Shown here: in pieces, positions 28,180 to 36,496 of the stretch
Layout: every line of letters starts with the position of its first letter
Position numbering within the stretch: the stretch's first letter is position 1
Origin: Hyphomonadaceae bacterium
GTDB lineage: Bacteria; Pseudomonadota; Alphaproteobacteria; Caulobacterales; Aquidulcibacteraceae
NCBI GenBank assembly: GCA_019636095.1
Contig: JAHBYF010000005.1
Coordinates: 1 to 64,000 of the forward strand
Reading direction: 5' to 3'
DNA: 64,000 nt
Notes under the pieces: model-generated
Told to the model about the DNA's origin: nothing
Seen by the model: only the letters and a program-made list of their open reading frames with translations
Database searches by the model: none
Made by a program: the position numbers and the translations under genes

Positions 28180-28183
<4 letters not shown>
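27863..28183 (+). CDS. Antibiotic biosynthesis monooxygenase (ABM) fold protein
   Basis: The 106-residue protein begins MFAVIYRWQVLPGLEAQFE, the first strand and helix of dimeric alpha-beta barrel ABM proteins, and has YIAYAQWPDEDTW in the middle. The ribosome site AGAAGG lies 8 bases before the ATG, inside the coding region of the divergent rRNA synthase. Its stop overlaps the GTG start of the deaminase gene. Substrate unknown; members degrade quinones, haem or act as simple monooxygenases. Confidence 0.8.
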
Positions 28184-28635
<452 letters not shown>

Positions 28636-28641
28636 TAGTCT

Positions 28642-28681
28642 CGTCATTCCGGGCCTTCGCTTCGGTACGCCCGGAAAGACG
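28642..28681. repeat. REP-like palindrome, short copy
   Basis: CGTCATTCCGGGC (28642-28654) is nearly the reverse complement of GCCCGGAAAGACG (28669-28681), with a 14-base centre. The arm sequence CGTCATTCCGG also opens the copy at 49663. It lies between tadA and the MaoC gene and could act as a transcript-end hairpin. Confidence 0.7.
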
Positions 28682-28699
28682 ATGCTAGGGCCGATAAGC

Positions 28700-29131
28700 A
28701 TGAGTGCAATGCAAACAATCTATTTCGAAGACCTTCGCGTTGGCATGCGCGAGACGACGCGCAACGTCGTAACCAAGGAGAAGGTTGCCGCCTTCGCTGA
28801 AATCAGTGGTGATCACAATCCGATTCACTTGGATGAAGCCTACGCTGCAACGACGCCGTTTGGCGGCTGCATCGCGCATGGCGTGTTCACGGCGGGTTTC
28901 GTCTCCGCCGCCATCGCCACGCGTCTGCCGGGCCCGGGCTCGATCTATATTTCACAGACGTTGAGCTTCCGTGCGCCGGTGATGATTGGCGCAACCGTCG
29001 AAACGGCCATCGAAGTAACTGAACTCATCGAACGCGGCCGCCGCGTGAAGTTGAAATGCGAGTGCCGCGTTGGCGACAAGGTCGTCCTCGAAGGCGAGGC
29101 GGAGGTAAAGGCGACCGCGAGGCCAGCTTGA
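28700..29131 (+). CDS. MaoC-family (R)-specific enoyl-CoA hydratase (PhaJ-like)
   Basis: The 143-residue single hot-dog domain has the hydratase-2 signature: Asp38 and His43 in SGDHNPIHLDEAYA, then FGGCIAHG. It should hydrate trans-2-enoyl-CoA to (R)-3-hydroxyacyl-CoA, linking beta-oxidation to polyhydroxyalkanoate or acting in fatty acid breakdown. ATG codons at 28682, 28700 and 28709 are possible; AGGG before 28700 favours that one. Confidence 0.85.
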   Translation: MSAMQTIYFEDLRVGMRETTRNVVTKEKVAAFAEISGDHNPIHLDEAYAATTPFGGCIAHGVFTAGFVSAAIATRLPGPGSIYISQTLSFRAPVMIGATVETAIEVTELIERGRRVKLKCECRVGDKVVLEGEAEVKATARPA

Positions 29132-29235
29132 GTCATTCCAGACGCGCCAAAGGCGTGATCTGGAATCCAGAAGCCGATGCCAAGCTCCACGACCCCCTGG
29201 ATTCCAGGTCTTGCTCCGCTCGCCTGGAATGACTC
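29130..29235. repeat. REP-like palindromic element between convergent genes
   Basis: Outer arms GAGTCATTCCAG (29130-29141) and CTGGAATGACTC (29224-29235) are perfect complements. Inner arms CTGGAATCCAG and CTGGATTCCAG (near 29160-29170 and 29197-29207) add a nested stem. The element starts inside the MaoC stop codon and ends at the ribF stop, filling the gap completely. It probably forms a bidirectional terminator-like hairpin. Confidence 0.85.
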
Positions 29236-30164
29236 TAGGCGCCAACCAAAGCGCGGCGCGCATCGATGACGTCCCGCGTCATCTGGCGCTTCAACTCGCC
29301 AAGGCCGTCGAACTTCGCCTCGTCGCGCAGGAAGCTGATCAGTTCGACTTCAATCGTGCGCCCGTAGAGATCGCCGCTGAAATCCAGGAGATGTGCTTCG
29401 AGCAAGGGTTCGGGCAGGGCGCCGACTGTTGGGTTCACACCGACGCTTGCAACGCCAGGCAACAAGACGCCATCGCCGGTATCGACCCTGACCGCATAAA
29501 CGCCGAGTCGGGGCCGCACATAGTCGCCGAGCGCAAGGTTGGCGGTTGGAAATCCGAGCGTTCGTCCACGCTGAAAGCCTTTCAGCACTTCGCCTTCGAT
29601 CGCCCAGGGGCGCGTTAACATCTTGCTCGCCGCCGTCATGTCGCCGCGATTGATCGCCTCGCGGATCCCGGTCGAGGAAACTTTCTTGTCGCCGCCCACC
29701 GGCGCGACAGCCGCCACGCTGAAGCCGAGTTCGTCTCCCAGCCCTTTCAAGCTCTCTGCATTTCCGCAGCGGCCTTTGCCGAATTCAAAGTCTGCGCCGA
29801 CACTTACATGGGCGACGCCGAGCACGTCGCGCAGCACACGCTCTGCGAACGCGCGATCGCTCGAGCCGGCAAGCGCCGCGTCGAAGCCGATCTCGAACAC
29901 TTCTTCCACGCCGAGATCAGCCAATGCCCGAGCACGTTGAGCCCCATTCTGAAGACGGAAAGGTGCGGCATCCGGTTTGAAAAATTTTCGCGGATGCGGC
30001 TCGAAAACCGCAACGCCTAACGCGACGCCTAATTCATCGGCGGCTTTCGCTGCATTCGCCACGACAGCTTGGTGCCCCGCGTGCACGCCATCGAAATTCC
30101 CGAGCGCGATGGCGGCGCCGCGCGCATCATTAGGAATTGTTGAGGTTGGGCCCAGGCTCGGCAT
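29235..30164 (-). CDS. ribF: Bifunctional riboflavin kinase / FAD synthetase
   Basis: The 309-residue length is standard. The N-terminal adenylyltransferase has GNFDGVHAGHQ (22-32) and the SSTGIREAI segment. The C-terminal flavokinase has GRTLGFPTANL and the late strand VELISFLRDE. It makes FMN and FAD from riboflavin in the cytosol. No FMN riboswitch was seen upstream. Confidence 0.95.
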   Translation of the reverse strand: MPSLGPTSTIPNDARGAAIALGNFDGVHAGHQAVVANAAKAADELGVALGVAVFEPHPRKFFKPDAAPFRLQNGAQRARALADLGVEEVFEIGFDAALAGSSDRAFAERVLRDVLGVAHVSVGADFEFGKGRCGNAESLKGLGDELGFSVAAVAPVGGDKKVSSTGIREAINRGDMTAASKMLTRPWAIEGEVLKGFQRGRTLGFPTANLALGDYVRPRLGVYAVRVDTGDGVLLPGVASVGVNPTVGALPEPLLEAHLLDFSGDLYGRTIEVELISFLRDEAKFDGLGELKRQMTRDVIDARRALVGA

Positions 30165-30345
30165 TCGTTCACAAAGTCTTTCTCAAGTCAGCCAGAAGTG
30201 GGGCCATGTGTTTCCAACTCCTAACCATAGTGCGCACAATGTGCGCCGGCGTTCATTCATACTTAAGCGCTGTTTTACCGAAAATTCTCAGGTCTTTGCT
30301 ATCTCTCACTTCACGACACGGCGCACTTAAGAGCCGGAAACGTCT

Positions 30346-30379
30346 CACCGCCGGGCCATCGCACCCTGGCTCGGCGGTG
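30346..30379 (+). promoter_or_regulatory. Strong hairpin upstream of the CheY-like gene
   Basis: A 13-base stem (30346-30358 with 30367-30379) begins CACCGCC and closes GGCGGTG, with one G-T pair and an eight-base loop. It ends 57 bases before the start codon at 30437. No T run follows, so it is not a typical terminator. It may be a 5' leader structure or mark a small RNA. The rest of 30165-30436 shows no gene. Confidence 0.5.
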
Positions 30380-30436
30380 TGCCCTTCCCGGTGAAGCGAA
30401 CAACAAGCGCCGGTCAGTGGGAAAAGGCTGGCGCAG

Positions 30437-30811
30437 ATGTCCGTTTCGATGACGATGCCGATTTTGATCGTGGATGACTACAACACCATGATCCGCATCA
30501 TGCGAAACCTGCTCCGCCAGCTCGGTTTTACCAATATTGACGAAGCCAATGACGGCGCCGCCGCCTTGGCCAAGATGCGCAGCAAGGACTACGCGCTGGT
30601 GATCTCGGACTCACACATGAGTCCGATGACCGGCATAGAATTCCTGCAACGCATCCGCGCTGAAGAGCGCATCGCGCAAACGCCGTTCGTAATGGTCGCC
30701 AATGACAATTCTGAGGGCGCCGAAGCGCAGGGCGCGTCGAGCTTTATTGTCAAGCCGTTCAGCGCCCAGGCGCTGAAGTCCACGCTCGTGCCGGTCATTG
30801 GCGCGTTCTAG
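30437..30811 (+). CDS. CheY-like single-domain response regulator, atypical switch residue
   Basis: The 124-residue receiver has the acidic pair Asp13-Asp14 (VDDYNTM), the phosphate-accepting Asp58 (ISDSHMSP) and Lys106 (VKPF). The usual Thr/Ser after strand 4 (CheY Thr87) is Ala88 in FVMVAND. Single receivers act in chemotaxis or as c-di-GMP-linked motor effectors in Caulobacter relatives. The lost hydroxyl suggests weak phosphorylation-dependent switching. There is no adjacent histidine kinase. Confidence 0.88.
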   Translation: MSVSMTMPILIVDDYNTMIRIMRNLLRQLGFTNIDEANDGAAALAKMRSKDYALVISDSHMSPMTGIEFLQRIRAEERIAQTPFVMVANDNSEGAEAQGASSFIVKPFSAQALKSTLVPVIGAF

Positions 30812-31578
30812 GCGGCCATCACGCCGCCATCTATAATGATCGTTTGACCTGTCAGAAACGCGCCCGCTTGTGACGCAAGCAAGACTGCCATGCCGGCGAT
30901 CTCGTCGGGCTGGCCGATGCGCTTCAGCGCTGCACGCGAGGTCGAGGTCTTCAGTATTTCCGGGTTCTCCCAGAGCGCTTTCGCGAAATCGGTCTGCACC
31001 AGGCCTGGCGCAATCGTGTTGACGCGTACGTTATCGGGGCCGAATTCGACCGCGAGGTTTCTCGCGAGCTGCATGTCGGCGGCTTTGGAAATATCGTAAG
31101 CGCCGATCACCGGCGAGCCCTTCAGGCCGCCGACGGACGAGATGATAATCACTGCGCCGTCTTTGCGCTCGCGCATTTGCGGGGCGCACATGTTGATGAG
31201 CCAGTGGTTGGAGATGACGTTGTTCTGCAGGATCTTCATGAACTGATCGTCGGTGATGCCACTCATTGGCCCGAAGTACGGGTTCGAAGCAGCATTGCAG
31301 ATGCAGATGTCGATCTTGCCGAGCGCGCGGTTGGTTTCGTCGACGAGGTTCTGTAGCGCCTCCTTGGCGGCAATGTTCGCGGCGACCGCGATCGCGGCTT
31401 TGCGGCCAAGGTTATCGTTGATCTCAGCCGCGGCTGCGTCACACGCGTCTTGTTTGCGTGAAGAGACGACGACATTCGCGCCGTGTTCCGCGAGGCGGTA
31501 AGCGATCTGCTTGCCGATGCCGCGCGAGGAGCCTGTGACGATTGCGCTCTTGCCGCTCAAGTCGAACAAATTGGCCAT
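30808..31578 (-). CDS. SDR-family oxidoreductase
   Basis: The 256-residue protein starts MANLFDLSGKSAIVTG at 31578. It has the cofactor loop TGSSRGIG, the NAA motif and the catalytic set Ser (SSVGG), Tyr and Lys (YDISKAA), and ends with GQTIIIDGG. It reduces or oxidises an unknown carbonyl substrate with NAD(P)H. Its stop overlaps the CheY-like gene stop in CTAG. It is divergent from the TPR lipoprotein. Confidence 0.9.
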   Translation of the reverse strand: MANLFDLSGKSAIVTGSSRGIGKQIAYRLAEHGANVVVSSRKQDACDAAAAEINDNLGRKAAIAVAANIAAKEALQNLVDETNRALGKIDICICNAASNPYFGPMSGITDDQFMKILQNNVISNHWLINMCAPQMRERKDGAVIIISSVGGLKGSPVIGAYDISKAADMQLARNLAVEFGPDNVRVNTIAPGLVQTDFAKALWENPEILKTSTSRAALKRIGQPDEIAGMAVLLASQAGAFLTGQTIIIDGGVMAA

Positions 31579-31657
31579 CGCGGTGCTCCCTATTATGTGA
31601 GGGCACTCTAGGCGCGGCCTTTGGGGATGGTCTAGGTTGACCTTGAGGAGGGCGCGG

Positions 31658-32578
31658 ATGCGCAAGATTTGGTTCGTTGGCGCGGTCCTGGCGGCGACTC
31701 TCGCGGCGTGCGATCGAACCGACGTAGCTGACGATTCTCAGCGTTGCCTGGCGGCGCAGGAAGCTGAAGCCAAGATTGCGGCGTGCACGGCTGCAGCACA
31801 AAATGAGTCGCTTGCGCCGCAACAACGATCTGTTGCCTACAGCACGCGCGGCGAAGCGCAGGAAGACACGGGCGATGTCACGGCGGCGTTGCGCGACTAT
31901 GGCTCGGCGATCGATCTCGATGGCGAAAACTCAGCCGCCCTTATCGGCCGTGGCCGCATTCTACTCGCCAGCGGTCAGTTGGATGCCGCCGAACCTGCCG
32001 CGCGCCGCGCTATCGAACTCAGTCAGGCCGGCGAAGCCTATCTGATCCTCGGACAAATTCAGGTTCGGCGCGGTGAATTCTCCGAAGCCATTTCGTCCTT
32101 CAACTCCGCGCTCGACCATGAGCCGCGCTCGGCCGTTGCGCTTGCGGGACGCGCGCGCGCCAAGCAGCGGCTGAACGATCTCGAAGGCGCCGCCAACGAC
32201 TACGATCAGGCCATTCGCACTGACGGCAATTTGGCCGAAGCGCGGGCGGGCCGGTGCTGGCTCGATCTCAACGAGAAGCGCGAGTTTGACCGCGCTCGCC
32301 AGGATGCGGATGCCGCGGTTGCCGCCGACCCGCGCAATGTCGAAGGCCAGCTTTGCCGCGGCGTCTTGCAGCTGCGCGAGGGTCAGTGGGCTGACGCCAA
32401 GGCCTCATTTGAAGCGGCGCTGGCGGTGGAATCCGGCAATCCGATAGCGCTCTTCGGCCGCGGAATAGCACGCCGGCGTAGCGGCGATAGCGCAGGGACC
32501 GAAGACATGAACCAGGCCCGTGACTTTGACGGGCACATTGGCGAGCAGTTCGACGATTTCGGCGTGCGTACCTACTAA
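31658..32578 (+). CDS. TPR lipoprotein
   Basis: The 306-residue protein starts at the ATG at 31658 with GAGGAGG upstream. A lipobox-like LAACDRT ends the signal (about residue 19). The body is a run of tetratricopeptide repeats with the typical A-x-G-R-A pattern (for example ALAGRARAKQRLNDLEGAA). It probably acts as a protein scaffold on a membrane surface; the partner is unknown. Confidence 0.8.
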   Translation: MRKIWFVGAVLAATLAACDRTDVADDSQRCLAAQEAEAKIAACTAAAQNESLAPQQRSVAYSTRGEAQEDTGDVTAALRDYGSAIDLDGENSAALIGRGRILLASGQLDAAEPAARRAIELSQAGEAYLILGQIQVRRGEFSEAISSFNSALDHEPRSAVALAGRARAKQRLNDLEGAANDYDQAIRTDGNLAEARAGRCWLDLNEKREFDRARQDADAAVAADPRNVEGQLCRGVLQLREGQWADAKASFEAALAVESGNPIALFGRGIARRRSGDSAGTEDMNQARDFDGHIGEQFDDFGVRTY

Positions 32579-33429
32579 GCCAGCGCCGCCATCGTGTAGG
32601 TGGCGCGGACATTTTCGGCGGCCAGCGCGGCATCGACCTTGGCGGGATCGAGCTTGCCGTTCGTCCAGAGCGCTTCGCCATGAATGCCGGCGGCGATGAA
32701 GAGACTGTCGAGACCTTGCGCGTTGGCGCCCGCAATATCGGTTACGACGCCATCGCCGATACAGAGAATCCGGGACGCCTCGATATCGCGGCCGGCAATC
32801 TCGGCGAGTTCCTCGCGTGCGAGATCATAGATTGGCGCGAACGGCTTGCCCGCCATAATCACCTTGCCGCCGAGCGCTTCGTAGTCGCGCGCGATTGCGC
32901 CGGCGCACCAAATCATGCGGTCGCCGAACTGCACGACGATATCGGGGTTGGCGCAGATCATCTCCAAGTCGCGCACCTTGGCTTGGCGCAACGTCTCGAC
33001 GTAGTCCGCAGGCGTCTCGTCATCCCGGTTGAGCCCGGAAATGCCGATGAACGCCGCGCTACTGAGCGGCGCTTCTACAAGCTCCAGCCCCTCCCACAAT
33101 TGCCGGTCATAGTCGCGTGGGCCTATGCGAAAGACTGGCCCGGGTGCTCGCTGCGCCAGTTCTGCACGGATTGCATCGCCGGACGTGACAATCGCGTCCC
33201 ACGCATCGCGCGGCACGCCGAAGCGATTGAGTTGGCCTGGGATCGGTCCACGTGGTTTAGGGACGTTGGTGATGAGGATCACGTGCTTACCCGCGGCGCG
33301 CAGGCGCTGCAGGGCGGCGCATGCTGTTGGGTAGGCCTGGCGACCGTTGTGAATGACGCCCCACACGTCGCAGAGCACGGCGTCATAGCGATCGGCGATT
33401 TCGTCAATACTGGTGATTGGCTTGGTCAC
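32575..33429 (-). CDS. HAD-IIA family hydrolase (TIGR01459-like)
   Basis: The 284-residue protein has the first HAD motif as CDVWGVIHNG (Asp21), the Thr motif LITNVPKP, and the last motif CIGDGVVTDIAGA. The DVWG form fits the alphaproteobacterial HAD-IIA group rather than NagD itself. It is a predicted phosphatase of unknown substrate. It overlaps uridine kinase by four bases, and its stop overlaps the TPR lipoprotein stop. Confidence 0.87.
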   Translation of the reverse strand: MTKPITSIDEIADRYDAVLCDVWGVIHNGRQAYPTACAALQRLRAAGKHVILITNVPKPRGPIPGQLNRFGVPRDAWDAIVTSGDAIRAELAQRAPGPVFRIGPRDYDRQLWEGLELVEAPLSSAAFIGISGLNRDDETPADYVETLRQAKVRDLEMICANPDIVVQFGDRMIWCAGAIARDYEALGGKVIMAGKPFAPIYDLAREELAEIAGRDIEASRILCIGDGVVTDIAGANAQGLDSLFIAAGIHGEALWTNGKLDPAKVDAALAAENVRATYTMAALA

Positions 33430-34037
33430 GTTAAGCGTTCCGCTATTTGGGCGGCGCTTGCGTCCGCGTGCTCTGGACCGGCTTCGTAAGGGCAGACGAT
33501 CACAAGATCGGCGAACGCGCGCTGCGGCTCCACGTGGGCTTCATGCATTGCGCGCACGTGGGTGAAGAACTGCGCCATGATCGAACGGGGCGTTCGACCG
33601 CGGGATTCCGTGTCGCGGATCATGCGGCGGCCAAGGCGGAGCGCCTCATCTGAATGCATGAAGACGCTGACGTCGAACAGTTCGCGAAGCTCGGGCGCGG
33701 CAAGCAAATGAATGCCTTCGACGATGACCCAATTGGCGTGCGCGATGCGCTCCACCTCCGGCGTCCGCCGATGGGTCACGAGGTCGTAGACCGGCTTGTC
33801 GAACGCGACGCCGCTTCTCGCGAGCGCCAGATGCTCGCGCAGCAAGGCGTGCTCTTTCGCGGTCGGCACGTCGAAATTGTAGGTCGCCGGATCGAAGTCA
33901 GGCACTGTCGATGAGCAGCGATAATAGTCATCTTCCGCAATCACCACGGCGCCAGCACCAAGGCGCTTGGCGAGCGCGCGGGCGATTGTTGTTTTGCCTG
34001 CGCCTGAGCCGCCGGTGATGGCGATGAGCTTCGTCAT
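33426..34037 (-). CDS. udk: Uridine kinase
   Basis: The 203-residue protein has Walker A GGSGAGKTT (9-17) and DDYYR, the nucleoside-site segment of uridine kinases, plus HRRTPEVERI. It phosphorylates uridine or cytidine for pyrimidine salvage. It leads a two-gene transcript with the HAD hydrolase through an ATGA overlap. The sequence is close to the P-loop kinase family, so another nucleoside substrate is possible. Confidence 0.85.
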   Translation of the reverse strand: MTKLIAITGGSGAGKTTIARALAKRLGAGAVVIAEDDYYRCSSTVPDFDPATYNFDVPTAKEHALLREHLALARSGVAFDKPVYDLVTHRRTPEVERIAHANWVIVEGIHLLAAPELRELFDVSVFMHSDEALRLGRRMIRDTESRGRTPRSIMAQFFTHVRAMHEAHVEPQRAFADLVIVCPYEAGPEHADASAAQIAERLT

Positions 34038-34080
34038 TGGCCGCTAGGTGCGTTCGGTCATCACAAAACGCAACCCTCAA

Positions 34081-34104
34081 CATTCGGCAGGCTCAGCATG
34101 ACGC
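34081..34104. repeat. Half copy of the second REP-like family
   Basis: The 24 bases contain CGGCAGGCTCAGCATGACGC, close to CGACAGGCTCAGGGTGACGC in the full copy at 55558. Only one arm is present, and it lies between udk and the TipF-like gene. Confidence 0.55.
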
Positions 34105-34116
34105 TTCTTGGGGTGA

Positions 34117-35415
34117 TCAGCTCACCCGTCCGCTTTGCTTCAGGTAGAATTCGCGCGGCGGCGCGGTTTCTTCCATCAGGCTCTCTTTGATGGCGCGCGG
34201 CGCGCCGAAGAGGTGACCCTGGGCGTACGGCACGTCGAGGTCGAGCACCTCAAGGACGGTGTCTTCCGCCTCGATCCGTTCGGTGATGAGATCGATGCCA
34301 TAACGCTGGAAGATCGCCGCTATATCGGCGGCGGCAATTTCGCGCGTGATCGCCGAACGGGGGCGCATGCCACGATGGACGACCTGCTCAACCAGCGTGC
34401 TCGCCGCGACCTTCACGTAACGCACACCGGAGCGCTCAAGGTCCGGCAGGTCGATTTCGGTGTTGGTCACGCGGTCGATCGAGAAACGGAAACCGAGATC
34501 GACAAGCTTCGCCATGGCGCGCGCTTCGATAGACGTGCGGTTTTCGTAGGCGTCTTGGGGGATTTCAAAAATCACGCTGCCGGCGAGATCGCGGTTGTCG
34601 CGCATGAAGTCGAGGAATTGCGGGAAGAAGTGCTCATCGGCCAAGGCAGCGGGCGATAGATTGCAGAAGATGCCGATGCGGCGGTCTTGCTTCATCAGCT
34701 TGCGCACGATCTGCACGCAGCGGAACAGCAACACATTATCGATCGTTCCCATGAGCCCGGCTTGCTCGGCTGCAGGGATGAACTCCGTAGGCAGGATGAG
34801 GCGGCCGTTTGCATCTTTGAGGCGGGTGAAGCCTTCGTAGAACGCGGTCTTGCGTTGCGGCAGCTGTACGATCGGCTGGAGGTGCAATTCGACGCGATTT
34901 TCCATCAACGCTTCGCGCACGAGATCCATTGGCCCGCGCGCGGCTGTTGGATTGATCGCGGTGATGTTGCCGGCGTTCTGAATGGTGTTCAGGCGCGCAT
35001 CCATGGCGGCGCCGAGCTTATCGACGATCTGGTCAATCAGCTTCAGTTCGATCGGCGCACCGGTTGTTGTGGCGGCGGGTATCTGTTGCTGCTGCGGCGG
35101 CGCGCCGAAGGCGACTTGGGTTTCGATCTGGTCGAGGCGGGTTTGCACGGCGTCGATGTCGGCTGCGACTTCGCGGTGCGCGGTGCGCAGGCGCTCCATG
35201 TCGCCCTTGATCTTCTTCTCAGCCTGACTGACGCGCCCAGCCGCGGCGGCGGCGGAGATGCCGGCGTGGGTGACTGCGCAGGCTGAGAAAAGGGCGATGC
35301 CGCCAAGGATCGATGAGCCGAGCCCTTCACCGCCGACTTCGTTCAGCGCCAGCCCCACCGTCAGCGAAACCATCGCGTAGGCGGCGTAGAGCAGAATGTG
35401 CGTGATGATGGGCAT
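34117..35415 (-). CDS. tipF: TipF-like membrane protein with degenerate EAL domain
   Basis: The 432-residue protein has two N-terminal membrane segments (about 5-24 and 33-56), a coiled coil (about 60-105) and a C-terminal EAL domain. Catalytic motifs are altered: EAL reads EGF (in FYEGFTRL), the DDFG loop reads IDRVTN, but the GHLFGAPR end is kept. In Caulobacter, TipF binds c-di-GMP without cleaving it and positions the flagellum. Same architecture and length support the name, but no flagellar gene is adjacent. A CtrA-like half-site TTAACCA lies upstream at 35474. Confidence 0.7.
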   Translation of the reverse strand: MPIITHILLYAAYAMVSLTVGLALNEVGGEGLGSSILGGIALFSACAVTHAGISAAAAAGRVSQAEKKIKGDMERLRTAHREVAADIDAVQTRLDQIETQVAFGAPPQQQQIPAATTTGAPIELKLIDQIVDKLGAAMDARLNTIQNAGNITAINPTAARGPMDLVREALMENRVELHLQPIVQLPQRKTAFYEGFTRLKDANGRLILPTEFIPAAEQAGLMGTIDNVLLFRCVQIVRKLMKQDRRIGIFCNLSPAALADEHFFPQFLDFMRDNRDLAGSVIFEIPQDAYENRTSIEARAMAKLVDLGFRFSIDRVTNTEIDLPDLERSGVRYVKVAASTLVEQVVHRGMRPRSAITREIAAADIAAIFQRYGIDLITERIEAEDTVLEVLDLDVPYAQGHLFGAPRAIKESLMEETAPPREFYLKQSGRVS

Positions 35416-35494
35416 TATTTGCCGTCCCGAATCTCAAGTGATCCATGGGACCCGTGCGCTGGTTGCCAGGGCCTTAACCACTCTGAGCATCCGC

Positions 35495-35531
35495 TTGACA
35501 AAATTATTGCAATACGATAATTGATTATCGT
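35495..35531 (+). promoter_or_regulatory. Promoter with overlapping operator for the DUF2975/XRE pair
   Basis: A consensus -35 box TTGACA is at 35495-35500. Downstream, ACGATAA (35514-35520) and TTATCGT (35525-35531) form a perfect inverted repeat with a four-base spacer covering the probable -10 (GATAAT, 35516-35521, 15-base spacing). It lies 22 bases before the start at 35553. The XRE protein of the pair is the likely binder. Confidence 0.65.
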
Positions 35532-35552
35532 CTTACTTGAGGCTCTTCCCAA

Positions 35553-36086
35553 ATGACTGAAGCCGCACTCGCGCCGCTCCGGCGCGCGCAGCAACTTGCC
35601 GGTGGCGCCGTAACGGCAGCCATTGTTGGCGCGATCCTGATCGTTCTGGCGGCCGTCGCCGAAGGCGCCTCGCCCGCTTTGGACGCGCTGGCGAGCCAGC
35701 AGGTCACGTTCGATCTGCCGGGCGCGCTCGCCGTTCTGCGCGCCTTCGGGCCCTTCTGGGTGTTGGCGCTGCCGAGCTTCTTGCTCGCGGCCGCACTGCT
35801 CGATTTGAGCAAGGTGCTCGACGAGTACGGCAAGGGGCAGTTCTTTTCCCTGAAAGCCAGCGCTGGCGTGCGCAAAGCCGCTGAGGGCGCGCTCTGGGCG
35901 CTCGGCTTCAAGGTCGTCGGCTCGCCCACGATCTATTCGTGGATCACGCAGGAGGGCCGCGGTTTCGAATGGCAGATGGAGCCGTTCGACCTTGGCCTCA
36001 TCGCCTTCGCAGCTTTCGTCGCCGTGCTCGGCCGCGTGCTCGAAGCCGCCGCTCGCATCAAAGCCGAGAACGATCAGATCGTCTGA
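35553..36086 (+). CDS. DUF2975 membrane protein
   Basis: The 177-residue protein has about four membrane segments and the family-like block LSKVLDEYGKGQFFSLKASAG before a third segment. DUF2975 proteins are usually paired with a small XRE regulator, as here; their function is unknown. The stop overlaps the next ATG by one base (TGATG), giving coupled translation. Confidence 0.8.
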   Translation: MTEAALAPLRRAQQLAGGAVTAAIVGAILIVLAAVAEGASPALDALASQQVTFDLPGALAVLRAFGPFWVLALPSFLLAAALLDLSKVLDEYGKGQFFSLKASAGVRKAAEGALWALGFKVVGSPTIYSWITQEGRGFEWQMEPFDLGLIAFAAFVAVLGRVLEAAARIKAENDQIV

Positions 36087-36316
36087 TGCTGCGAATTGTC
36101 GTCACCCTCGATGTGATGCTTGCGCGCCGCAAGATGAAGTCGAAAGACTTGGCTGAGCGCGTTGGCATTACCGAAGCGAACCTGTCGCTGCTGCGCACGG
36201 GCAAGGTGAAGGGTGTGCGCTTCGAGACGTTGGCGAAGATTTGCGAAGCGCTGGAGTGCAAGCCAGCGGATTTGCTGGATGTGGAAGCGTGTGGAGGCGA
36301 CGGCGGTGATGTTTGA
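36086..36316 (+). CDS. Small XRE-family regulator (YozG-like)
   Basis: The 76-residue protein is one HTH: MKSKDLAERVGITEANLSLL followed by LAKICEALECKPADLLD, typical of Cro/C1 proteins. It is the regular partner of DUF2975 genes and likely represses the pair through the palindrome at 35514-35531. Confidence 0.88.
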   Translation: MLRIVVTLDVMLARRKMKSKDLAERVGITEANLSLLRTGKVKGVRFETLAKICEALECKPADLLDVEACGGDGGDV

Positions 36317-36370
36317 GCATGCGCGCAGTATCGCTCAGGTTCGGAAGTGTAGGATAGATTTTGACACTCA

Positions 36371-36489
36371 CGCTTCCCGGTCGAAGCGAAGCGGAGAACC
36401 GGGACCCAGGGAGTGACAGAGTGCAGTGTGTTGCTCCTGGGTCCCGGCTCGCACCCCGGCTCAAAGGCCGGGGCTGCGTCCGGGAAGCG
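36371..36489. repeat. REP-like palindromic element
   Basis: Outer arms CGCTTCCCGG (36371-36380) and CCGGGAAGCG (36480-36489) are perfect complements, and nested CCGGGACCCAGG / CCTGGGTCCCGG arms form a second stem. It ends 8 bases before the TauE/SafE stop and separates that gene from the XRE gene, which points toward it. Confidence 0.8.
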
Positions 36490-36496
36490 CCTGGCG

